Shown here piece after piece: positions 56,582 to 64,000 of a stretch of 64,000 nucleotides of DNA (positions within the stretch are counted from its first letter, which is position 1; the number at the start of each line of letters is the position of its first letter). Under the pieces are notes generated by a model. It was not told where the DNA came from. It was given only the letters and a program-made list of their open reading frames with translations, and ran no database searches. Made by a program: the position numbers and the translations under genes. The DNA is from Streptomyces sp. NBC_01750. Its GTDB lineage: Bacteria; Actinomycetota; Actinomycetes; Streptomycetales; Streptomycetaceae. The DNA is taken from assembly GCF_035918095.1 (NCBI RefSeq), contig NZ_CP109137.1, forward strand, positions 1,302,001 to 1,366,000, in the 5' to 3' direction.

Positions 56582-58159
56582 TTACGGCTTCGGCGTGGCG
56601 TGCGGAGTGCACGTCACATCGCTGCCGTCCAGCTTGCCGCTGAGCAGGTAGGCGTCCACCCGCCCGTTGATGCACGGGTTGACCAGGCCGGTCACACCGT
56701 GCGAGCCGGCGTCCTTCTCGATGATCAGACGCGAGCCCTTGAGCCGCTTGTGCAGCTCGACGGCGCCGTCGAAGGGAGTGGCGGCGTCACGCGTGGACTG
56801 CACGATCAGCACCTGCGGCAGGCCTTTGCCCGTCTTCACGTTGACCGGGGTCTGCTGCTTGGACGACCAGGTGGCGCACGGGAGGTTCATCCAGGCGTTG
56901 GCCCACGTCATGAAGGGGTAGTCCTTGTGGAGCCGGGTGTTGTCCCGGTCCCACTTCTTCCAGCTGGTCGGCCACTTGGAGTCCGCGCACTCGACAGCCG
57001 TGTAGACGGCGTTGCCGTTCTCCGAGGCGATGTTGCCCGCGGTGTCGGACAGGTCGGGCGCCGCGGCGTCGACCAGTGCCTGGGTGTCACCGGCGAGGTA
57101 CTTGCTCCAGGTCTGGGCGACGGGCGCCCAGGAGGAGTCGTAGTACGGCGCGCTCTGGAAGAAGCTGATGAGCTCCGCCGGTCCGACGACCCCGCCGAGC
57201 GGGCTCTTCTTGGCGGTGGCCCGCAGCTTCAGCCACTGCTGCTCGACCTTCTCGGGGGTGTCCCCGATGTGGAAGGTCGCGTCGTTCTTGGCGACCCAGG
57301 CCTTCCAGTCGTTCCAGCGCATCTGGAAGGCGACGTCCTGGTCGAGGTTGGCCTCGTACCAGATCTTCTCGCGCGAGGGGTTGACCACGCTGTCGACGAT
57401 CATCCGGCGCACATGGCCCGGGAACAGCGTCGCGTAGACCGCGCCGATGTACGTGCCGTAGGAGACGCCCAGGAAGTTGAGCTTCTTCTCGCCGAGGGCG
57501 GCCCGGATGACGTCCAGGTCGCGCACGGTATTCGGCGTCGTCATGTGCGACAGCATCCAGCCGCTGCGCTCGGCGCAACCGTCCGCGTACTCCGCGGCGA
57601 GCTTGCGCTGGGCGCGCTTGTCGGCCTCGCTGTCCGGCACCGGGTCGGCCTTCGGCGCCTTGACGAACTCCTGCGGGTCGACACAGGAGATGGGCGTCGA
57701 GTGGCCGACGCCCCGCGGGTCGAAGCCCACGAAGTCGTACGCCTTCGCGGTGTTGGCCCAGAGCGGGTTCTTGTTCGTGACCCGGGTCGGGAAGCGCATG
57801 CCCGAGCCGCCGGGGCCGCCGGGGTTGTAGACCAGGGCGCCCTGGCGCTCTGCCTTGGTACCGGTGTTGCCGATCCGGTCGACGGCTATCTTGATCTGCT
57901 TGCCGTTCGGCCGCGCGTAGTCGAGCGGCACGCTCACCCAGCCGCACTGGATGGGCTTGGCGAAACCCCAGTCCGCCGGGCAGTCCGCCCAGTCGATGCC
58001 CCGCTTGGCGGCCCGCGCCGCGGCCACCTGAGCGCCGCGGGCCTCGGACCAACCGCTCTGGCGGCTCTCGGCGTTGGCCGCCGGAGCCACGATCGCGCCC
58101 GTTATGAGGGTGCCCGCGATCAGAGTGCCGGCCGAGCCGAGCACTGCTGTGCGTCTCAC
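56582..58159 (-). CDS. Secreted S33 family alpha/beta hydrolase (tripeptidyl aminopeptidase-like)
   Basis: 525 aa from GTG 58159 with GGGGGA upstream. Signal peptide VRRTAVLGSAGTLIAGTLITGAIVAPAANA. Alpha/beta-hydrolase features: oxyanion region VYNPGGPGGSG, FDPRGVGHS, nucleophile elbow FLGVSYGTYIG (Ser), and the C-terminal TAP-like segment LIVQSTRDAATPFDGA (Asp) ... KDAGSHGV (His). This is the layout of Streptomyces Tap/SlpD/SlpE proteases that remove N-terminal tripeptides from secreted proteins or peptides. It lies convergent to the SDR gene. Confidence 0.9.
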   Translation of the reverse strand: MRRTAVLGSAGTLIAGTLITGAIVAPAANAESRQSGWSEARGAQVAAARAAKRGIDWADCPADWGFAKPIQCGWVSVPLDYARPNGKQIKIAVDRIGNTGTKAERQGALVYNPGGPGGSGMRFPTRVTNKNPLWANTAKAYDFVGFDPRGVGHSTPISCVDPQEFVKAPKADPVPDSEADKRAQRKLAAEYADGCAERSGWMLSHMTTPNTVRDLDVIRAALGEKKLNFLGVSYGTYIGAVYATLFPGHVRRMIVDSVVNPSREKIWYEANLDQDVAFQMRWNDWKAWVAKNDATFHIGDTPEKVEQQWLKLRATAKKSPLGGVVGPAELISFFQSAPYYDSSWAPVAQTWSKYLAGDTQALVDAAAPDLSDTAGNIASENGNAVYTAVECADSKWPTSWKKWDRDNTRLHKDYPFMTWANAWMNLPCATWSSKQQTPVNVKTGKGLPQVLIVQSTRDAATPFDGAVELHKRLKGSRLIIEKDAGSHGVTGLVNPCINGRVDAYLLSGKLDGSDVTCTPHATPKP

Positions 58160-58318
58160 GTAGAACTCCCCCTTCTGTAGTCGAGTTCTCCGGGGGGATC
58201 CTTTCGTCTCCGGGGCAGCCGGGAACAGATCGGACTGGTGTTTCTTTACCGAACCAATAACCGGTAAGTAGTGTCCCGCTGAGCGGTGCACCGAAATGAC
58301 CGGGATCTCCCGGTTCCC

Positions 58319-59055
58319 TCAATCGGACAGTTCCGCGTGCAGCACCTCGTCGATTACGCGGCGCAGTTGACGGGCGTCGGGCGCGACGGCATTGACCAGT
58401 ACGGCAGGACCGGCGAGCGGCGTAAGAGCCGCGTTCGGGCCCAGCAGCCTGGGCTCCGCGGGCTTCTCCTCGAACGCGGGGTCCACAATGAGGAGTTGAC
58501 CCACGGCCCGGTGGCCGCCCAGTACCGCCCCGCCGTCCCAGCCACCGGGCGCGCCGGGTCCGTAGCCGAGCTCCTGGTCCAGCAGAGGGCGTCCGGCGCG
58601 GTGGACGGTGAGACGGGTCGAGAGGGTGCCGGGCTGCTCGCCGTACCGGCCGAGGATCTGCTCCTCGCGGAGCACCAGCCGTGCGGTGGCGGCGAGTTCG
58701 ACGCGGGTACGCATCCGCAGATCGCTGCCGCGCGCGGAGATGAGCGGTTCCGGCAGCCAGCGCAGTTCGGCGTGGTCGCACACCTTCAACCGGACGTCGT
58801 AGCGGGCCTGTTCGGGGATGCGTCCGGGCAGTGCGATGGTCGCCGCGGCGGAGTCGACGGCGAGCCGGGTGCCGTCCTCCACCCGAACCTCGATGGCGAG
58901 CCGGTCACCGCCGAGCGGTGCGCTCATCGCGCCGACGACGGTGACCCGGGTGAAGGCACCGGTGGCTCTGGTGCGGCGCAGTGCGAGCGGCCCGTCGCTC
59001 TCCAGCACCGGCAGTCCGTCCCGGGTGGCGACGATACGGGCCGTGGCCTGGATGC

Positions 59056-59059
<4 letters not shown>
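58319..59059 (-). CDS. ureD: Urease accessory protein UreD
   Basis: 246 aa. Recognised by order and by UreD features: [53 protein letters not shown] and the beta-rich fold without signal or membrane segment. UreD binds apo-urease and, with UreF and UreG, loads nickel. It is the last gene of the operon, with its start overlapping the ureG stop by 4 bp. Confidence 0.9.
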
Positions 59060-59733
<674 letters not shown>

Positions 59734-59752
59734 GGTGCGGCTCCTGTCGGTC

Positions 59753-60427
59753 CTACGAGGCGAAGAGGCGTACGGGCCAGGCTGCGTGGGCCTCCGCGGT
59801 GAGGTCGAGCAGCGGGGCGGAGGCGGCGGGCAGCACGTCGAGCCCTTCGACGGCCGCCGCGGCCGCCGCGCGCGCCGCCTGTCCGGCGACGGCGTCGAGT
59901 TCGGGCGCCAGCCGGGCCAGCACCGCCGTCGCCTCGAACGGGTCGAGGCTGAGGAGACGTACGGCCGCGGTGGCCGGGCCGCTGACCGCCTCGTACACGA
60001 CGCAGTGCGCCGCGTCCTCGGGGCCGAGGGCCGCGGAGCGGGCGGCGAGCCCCAGTACGACCGGCTGGTGTGCGCCGCGCGGGCGGGCCGCGGCAAGCGC
60101 GTCGAGCTCCTGGCTCGGCCAGGTGGAACGGGCGGCCCGCATCATCTGCCGGCCGAGTTTGCGGGCGGTGGCCCGCAGGGCGGGCGAGGGGGTACGGGCG
60201 TCGGCGGCCTCGTCCAGCGCCAGCGGGTCGAGACCCAGGGCGGCCGCGGCGGCGAGCGCCGCCGCGGTGAGGCCGGTGGTGTGCAGTCGGCCCCGGCAGA
60301 ATTCGGCCAGGTCCCGGGCATCGCGTATGCGGCCCGCCTTGACGGCCGGCTCGGCACCGCCGGAGTGGGCGTGGCCCCCGGCGGGGAATCGGCCGTCGGC
60401 GAGGACGAGAAGTGCGGCGCGGCTCAT
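59753..60427 (-). CDS. ureF: Urease accessory protein UreF
   Basis: 224 aa from ATG 60427. The N-terminus [24 protein letters not shown] is the UreF signature (usually DSxFPxGxxxHSxGLE). The remainder is all-helical and Ala-rich. UreF bridges UreD and UreG in the activation complex. It lies between ureC (10 bp) and ureG (19 bp). Confidence 0.92.
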   Translation of the reverse strand: MSRAALLVLADGRFPAGGHAHSGGAEPAVKAGRIRDARDLAEFCRGRLHTTGLTAAALAAAAALGLDPLALDEAADARTPSPALRATARKLGRQMMRAARSTWPSQELDALAAARPRGAHQPVVLGLAARSAALGPEDAAHCVVYEAVSGPATAAVRLLSLDPFEATAVLARLAPELDAVAGQAARAAAAAAVEGLDVLPAASAPLLDLTAEAHAAWPVRLFAS

Positions 60428-60437
60428 CGCGTACTCA

Positions 60438-62159
60438 TCAGAAGAGGAAGTAGCGCTGGGCCATGGGCAGTTCCACCGCAGGTGCGGGCTCGACCACATC
60501 GCCGTCGATGGTCACCGTGAAGGTGTCGGCGTCGACCTCGACACGGGGCAGCGCGTCGTTCTCCCGCATGTCCGCCTTGGTGATCCGCCGGGTGTTCTTG
60601 ATCACTGCGAACTGCTTGTCCAGGCCCAGGCGTTCGGGCAGTCCGTCCTCGATCGCCGCCTCGGCGACGAAGTTGAGCGAGCTCACCGACGCCGCCCTGC
60701 CCAGCGCGCCGAACATCGGCCGGGGCAGCACCGGCTGCGGAGTCGGAATGGAGGCGTTGGCGTCGCCCATCTGCGCGTACGCGATCTGGCCGCCCTTGAT
60801 GACGAGCTGCGGCTTGACGCCGAAGAAGGCCGGCTCCCAGAGCACCAGGTCGGCCAGTTTACCCGTCTCGACCGAGCCGATCTCGTGGTCGAGGCCTTGA
60901 GCGACCGCCGGGTTGATCGTGTATTTGGCGACATAGCGACGTGCCCGGTGGTTGTCGGCGCGACCGTCGCCGGGCAGTGCTCCGCGGCGCTTCTTCATGA
61001 CGTGCGCGGTCTGCCAGGTCCGCATCACCACCTCGCCGATGCGTCCCATGGCCTGCGAGTCGGAGGAGATTATCGAGATGGCGCCGAGATCGTGCAGGAA
61101 GTCCTCGGCCGCGATGGTGGAGGGCCGGATCCGGGACTCGGCGAAGGCGAGGTCCTCCGGGACGGCCGGATTGAGGTGGTGGCAAACCATCAGCATGTCG
61201 AGGTGTTCCTCGATGGTGTTGACGGTGTGCGGCCGGGTCGGGTTGGTGGAGCTGGGCAGGACGTACGGCTCGGAGACCACGGTGATGATGTCCGGTGCGT
61301 GCCCGCCGCCCGCGCCTTCGGTGTGGTACGCGTGGATGGTGCGTCCGGCGATGGCGGCGAGCGTGTCCCCGACGAAGCCCGCCTCGTTCAGCGTGTCCGT
61401 GTGGATGGCGAGCTGGGCGCCGCTCTCGTCACAGACGCTCAGACAGGCGTCGATGACGGCGGGGGTCGACCCCCAGTCCTCGTGGATCTTGAATCCGAGC
61501 GCTCCGCCGCGCAGTTGGGAGTGCATGGCCTCGCGGGACATCGTGTTGCCCTTGCCGAGCAGTCCGATGTTTACGGGGAGGGTGTCCAGTGCCTCGAACA
61601 TCCGGGCGAGGTGCCAGGGACCCGGGGTGACGGTGGTGGCCTTGGTGCCCTCGGCCGGGCCGGTGCCGCCGCCGACGAGGGTGGTGACACCGGTCGCCAG
61701 GGCCTGGTCGATGAGGGTCGGCGAGATGAAGTGGACGTGCGCGTCGATGGCGCCCGCGGTGACGATCTTCCCGTTGCCGGCGATGACTTCGGTCTCGGGA
61801 CCGATGACGAGATCGGCGTGAACGCCGTCCATTGTGTCGGGGTTGCCGGCCTTGCCGATGCCGGTGATCCGGCCGTCGCGGATGCCGATGTCGGCCTTGA
61901 CGATGCCCCAGTGGTCGATGATGACCACACCGGTGACGACCGTGTCGGGTGCGCCTTCGGCCCGTGTCGTACGGGACTGGCCCATCGACTCGCGGATCAC
62001 CTTGCCGCCGCCGAACACGGCCTCGTCCCCGGCGAGTCCGGGCCCCCCGGAACGGTCCTCCTCGATCTCGACGACCAGGTCGGTATCGGCGAGCCGGATG
62101 CGGTCACCGGTGGTGGGGCCGAAAAGATCGGTGTAGACAGCGCGGTTCAGCTCAGGCAT
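60438..62159 (-). CDS. ureC: Urease subunit alpha
   Basis: 573 aa, full family length. Nickel ligands and catalytic residues are present: [12 protein letters not shown] (two His), [12 protein letters not shown] (carbamylated Lys), [34 protein letters not shown], the mobile flap MVCHHLNP (Cys and His) and SSDSQAMGR. Hydrolyses urea to ammonia and carbamate in the cytoplasm. Its start overlaps the ureB stop by 8 bp, consistent with coupling. Confidence 0.97.
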   Translation of the reverse strand: MPELNRAVYTDLFGPTTGDRIRLADTDLVVEIEEDRSGGPGLAGDEAVFGGGKVIRESMGQSRTTRAEGAPDTVVTGVVIIDHWGIVKADIGIRDGRITGIGKAGNPDTMDGVHADLVIGPETEVIAGNGKIVTAGAIDAHVHFISPTLIDQALATGVTTLVGGGTGPAEGTKATTVTPGPWHLARMFEALDTLPVNIGLLGKGNTMSREAMHSQLRGGALGFKIHEDWGSTPAVIDACLSVCDESGAQLAIHTDTLNEAGFVGDTLAAIAGRTIHAYHTEGAGGGHAPDIITVVSEPYVLPSSTNPTRPHTVNTIEEHLDMLMVCHHLNPAVPEDLAFAESRIRPSTIAAEDFLHDLGAISIISSDSQAMGRIGEVVMRTWQTAHVMKKRRGALPGDGRADNHRARRYVAKYTINPAVAQGLDHEIGSVETGKLADLVLWEPAFFGVKPQLVIKGGQIAYAQMGDANASIPTPQPVLPRPMFGALGRAASVSSLNFVAEAAIEDGLPERLGLDKQFAVIKNTRRITKADMRENDALPRVEVDADTFTVTIDGDVVEPAPAVELPMAQRYFLF

Positions 62160-62463
62160 CGAGGGGACCTCCGGTCTCGCCGCGCAGCCCCGGCACGACC
62201 CGTGCACCGGTGAACGGGACGAGTTCGACGTCGACGGGGATGCCGGGCTCGAAGCGCACGGCGGTGCCTGCGGCGATGTTCAGCCGCTTGCCGCGGGCGG
62301 CCGCGCGGTCGAAGTCCAGACCGGGGTTCGCCTCGGCGAAGTGATAGTGGGAGCCGACCTGGACGGGCCGGTCGGCGGCGTTGACGACAGCGAGTCGGGT
62401 GACCTCGCGGCCCGCGTTGAGGGCGATGGGGCCGTCGGCGAAAAGGATCTCTCCGGGAATCAT
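62152..62463 (-). CDS. ureB: Urease subunit beta
   Basis: 103 aa, a normal length. Contains [20 protein letters not shown], the conserved [28 protein letters not shown] and GTAVRFEPG. Forms the (alpha-beta-gamma)3 enzyme with UreA and UreC; 9 bp separate it from ureA. Confidence 0.96.
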   Translation of the reverse strand: MIPGEILFADGPIALNAGREVTRLAVVNAADRPVQVGSHYHFAEANPGLDFDRAAARGKRLNIAAGTAVRFEPGIPVDVELVPFTGARVVPGLRGETGGPLDA

Positions 62464-62472
62464 CCGCGTACC

Positions 62473-62775
62473 TCAGACGATCGGGTCATGGACGGTGACG
62501 AGCTTGGTGCCGTCCGGGAAGGTCGCCTCGACCTGCACGTCGTGGATCATCTCGGGGATGCCCTCCATGACGTCGGCACGGGTGAGCACCTTGCGTCCCG
62601 AGGCCATGAGTTCGGCGACGGTACGGCCGTCCCTCGCGCCTTCGAGTATGTGAGCGGTGATCAGCGCGACGGACTCGGGATGGTTCAGCAGCACCCCCCG
62701 CGCGCGACGCTTCTCCGCCACGTCGGCAGCCACATGAATGAGCAGTCGTTCCTGCTCGTGCGGGGAGAGTTGCAT
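62473..62775 (-). CDS. ureA: Urease subunit gamma
   Basis: 100 aa. Conserved [55 protein letters not shown] and a C-terminal VTVHDPI. First gene of the operon ureA-B-C-F-G-D. No ureE or urea transporter gene is seen beside it. Confidence 0.96.
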   Translation of the reverse strand: MQLSPHEQERLLIHVAADVAEKRRARGVLLNHPESVALITAHILEGARDGRTVAELMASGRKVLTRADVMEGIPEMIHDVQVEATFPDGTKLVTVHDPIV

Positions 62776-62820
62776 GGGCCCACCTCACTGTCGTCCGGCC
62801 CCGCCTGGACGCAGCGGGAA

Positions 62821-62851
62821 CACAGCTCACTTCACACTCCGCTGAGCTGTG
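62821..62851 (-). terminator. Inverted repeat between tetR and ureA
   Basis: CACAGCTCA (62821-62829) and TGAGCTGTG (62843-62851) are exact 9-bp arms 13 nt apart. Since both flanking genes lie on the minus strand, it may end the tetR transcript or bind a regulator upstream of ureA. Confidence 0.55.
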
Positions 62852-62892
62852 CGCGGGAGTCTCCCGACCTGGGGGTGAACGGTAAGGCGCAA

Positions 62893-62911
62893 GTTTTTCC
62901 GGCGCGTTAAC
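62893..62911 (-). promoter_or_regulatory. Weak GlnR-box-like sequence upstream of ureA
   Basis: Minus strand reads GTTAAC-GCGCCG-GAAAAAC, close to one half of the GlnR pattern (gTnAC-n6-GaAAC). It overlaps the tetR stop, about 120 bp from the ureA start. The second half-site is poor. Confidence 0.3.
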
Positions 62912-63527
62912 TGATCTCGGGATCTCCCATGGACATCAGCGCCCGGAGTCCGTCCTCCAGGACCTCGACCTGCACATCACCGAAGAGCGCCTGCTGGGCG
63001 ATGAAGCCCTGGGCGGTGGCGATGAGGGTGCGGGCCACATGGTCGGCGGGTACATCTGCGGCCATCAGGCCGCTGTCGCGATAGGCGTCCACGAGCTTCG
63101 ACCAGGCCTGGCGCATGCCGACATACCCCTCGTCCAGCGTGGCGGCGAGCTGCTCGTTTCGCAGGGTCTCGGTCCACACCTGCACGATCAGCCGCGCAAA
63201 CGCCTGCCGGTCGCCGCCGGGCACCTGCTCCTCCAGCATGACGCGCAGCACACGGCCGAGAAGTACGTCGGGGGTGGGCGGCGGGGTGCTCCTGGCGGCC
63301 TCGTCGAAGGCCCCGCGGATCGCGCTGAACGCCTCATCGGCGATGGCCGCGATCAGCTCCTCCTTGCTGCGGAAGTACCGGTAGACCGCGCCGGCCGACA
63401 GGCCTGCCTCACGGAGGATGTCCTGCATCGACGTGGCGTGGAAGCCGTTGCGGGCGAAGCAGCGGGCGGCGCCGTCCAGGATCTGGCGGCGGCGGGCGTC
63501 GAGGTGTTCCTGGGATACGCGGGCCAT
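62907..63527 (-). CDS. TetR family transcriptional regulator
   Basis: 206 aa from ATG 63527. DNA-binding domain: ARRRQILDGAARCFARNGFHATSMQDILREAGLSAGAVYRYFRSKEELIAAIADEAF. The C-terminal domain is of the BetI/TetR_C type (VWTETLRNEQLAATLDEGYVGMRQAWSKLVDAY). It is divergent from a membrane protein gene, with a direct repeat in the shared promoter, and probably represses it. A link to urease is unlikely. Confidence 0.9.
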   Translation of the reverse strand: MARVSQEHLDARRRQILDGAARCFARNGFHATSMQDILREAGLSAGAVYRYFRSKEELIAAIADEAFSAIRGAFDEAARSTPPPTPDVLLGRVLRVMLEEQVPGGDRQAFARLIVQVWTETLRNEQLAATLDEGYVGMRQAWSKLVDAYRDSGLMAADVPADHVARTLIATAQGFIAQQALFGDVQVEVLEDGLRALMSMGDPEIS

Positions 63528-63539
63528 GCCGTCCAACCT

Positions 63540-63617
63540 AAAACGAACATTCCTTCTTGACAAGGAAGCGAGCCCGGCGCGACAGTCAGGGCAACAACAA
63601 AAACGAACGATCCTTCT
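63540..63617. promoter_or_regulatory. Paired direct repeats, candidate TetR operators
   Basis: AAAACGAACATTCCTTCT (63540-63557) and AAAACGAACGATCCTTCT (63600-63617) match at 16 of 18 positions exactly 60 bp apart. The first also starts the inverted repeat TTCCTT-N6-AAGGAA (63550-63567), which contains a TTGACA -35-like sequence. Confidence 0.7.
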
Positions 63618-63636
63618 CTTTGAATCGAGGGCCATC

Positions 63637-64000
63637 ATGTCCGCCACCTCCACCCGCCGAATGATCGCGGTGATGGTCCTTGTCCCAGCCCTGGTGGCGC
63701 TGGCCCTCTGGGCCTTCGCGTGGCCGGCCGCCCGAATCGCGCCCCGTGACGTACCCATCGGCATCGCCGGACCGGCGGCAGCGACCGCACAGCTGGAGCA
63801 GCGATTCGAACAGCGCGAGGGAGCCTTCGACGTACACCACTACGACGACGAAGCCGCCGCCCGCTCCGCGATCGAGGACCGGGTCGTATACGGAGCTGTG
63901 GTCGTCACCACCGAAGGACCACGACTGCTGACCGCATCGGCGGCCAGTCCGGTCGTCGCCCAGCTCCTCAAGGAGGCCGTCACCTCACAGGCTCCGGCCG
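63637..64000 (+). CDS. Membrane protein, N-terminal part (YhgE/Pip or ABC-2 permease-like, partial)
   Basis: The frame is open from ATG 63637 to the window end (121 residues seen). One membrane helix (MIAVMVLVPALVALALWAFAWPAARIAP) is followed by an extracytoplasmic region VPIGIAGPAAATAQLEQRFEQREGAFDVHHYDDEAAARSAIEDRVVYGAVVVTTEGPRLLTASAASPVVAQLL. This matches the N-terminal layout of ABC-2-type/DUF3533 export proteins, where a helix is followed by a soluble domain beginning V-P-I-x-I. The divergent TetR regulator supports an efflux role. Confidence 0.75.
   Translation, partial: MSATSTRRMIAVMVLVPALVALALWAFAWPAARIAPRDVPIGIAGPAAATAQLEQRFEQREGAFDVHHYDDEAAARSAIEDRVVYGAVVVTTEGPRLLTASAASPVVAQLLKEAVTSQAPA

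Overview
The window is high-GC actinobacterial DNA, almost certainly from a Streptomyces chromosome. The evidence is the strong G/C bias at third codon positions, GTG/TTG starts, dense ATGA-type overlaps, one rare TTA leucine codon in the whole window, a Streptomyces-type subtilisin inhibitor, the MurT/GatD pair, and a urease cluster in the order ureA-B-C-F-G-D. No rRNA, tRNA or CRISPR array was seen.

Positions 1-19127 hold one long plus-strand operon for a cell-surface or secreted glycopolymer. It runs: end of an asparagine-synthase-like gene, bi-domain oxidoreductase, heparinase II/III-like protein, parallel beta-helix lipoprotein, O-antigen-ligase-like polymerase, GT4, sugar C-methyltransferase, sugar-1-phosphate nucleotidyltransferase, PIG-L deacetylase, SDR epimerase, DUF4910 peptidase-like protein, flippase, GT2, polysaccharide pyruvyl transferase, RmlC-like epimerase and a GSAM-like aminotransferase. 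Most junctions overlap by 4 bp, implying translational coupling. Three genes carry a ~70-bp palindromic repeat translated in frame, two copies being identical over 73 bp. The heparinase gene holds the only TTA (bldA-type) codon found.

Positions 19135-25550 are an accessory, gene-poor stretch. It holds a PAP2 phosphatase, a 108-aa protein or gene end, YjbQ, two minus-strand genes (one with a GntR-like head), a 47-aa putative membrane protein, a decayed GH15 start, and many inverted and direct repeats, including a 30-bp near-perfect dyad and ~42-bp degenerate repeats. It looks like the scar of an integrated element plus gene decay, but no integrase was recognised.

Positions 25551-31866 hold a LysR regulator divergent from a FAD oxidoreductase, a 2-oxoadipate dioxygenase/decarboxylase (DUF1338/HglS) and an ALDH7-type aminoadipate-semialdehyde dehydrogenase: a lysine/pipecolate catabolic set, followed by a flavoprotein monooxygenase-like gene. 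Positions 31873-41422 hold a short MltG paralogue, a hypothetical protein, an ABC exporter divergent from a MarR regulator, a secreted PNGase-A-like protein, and a two-gene heterodimeric ABC exporter with one fully degenerate ATP site.

Positions 41436-58159 are mostly core functions: YdjM-like hydrolase, DUF3516-type helicase, TesB, glutathione peroxidase, acyl-CoA dehydrogenase with a divergent TetR regulator, peptide deformylase, MurT/GatD, phosphofructokinase, CtaG-like protein, a 52-aa membrane protein, a subtilisin inhibitor, acyltransferase, SDR protein and a secreted S33 peptidase. Positions 58319-62775 are the urease operon (minus strand), followed by a TetR regulator divergent from a membrane protein that runs off the end.
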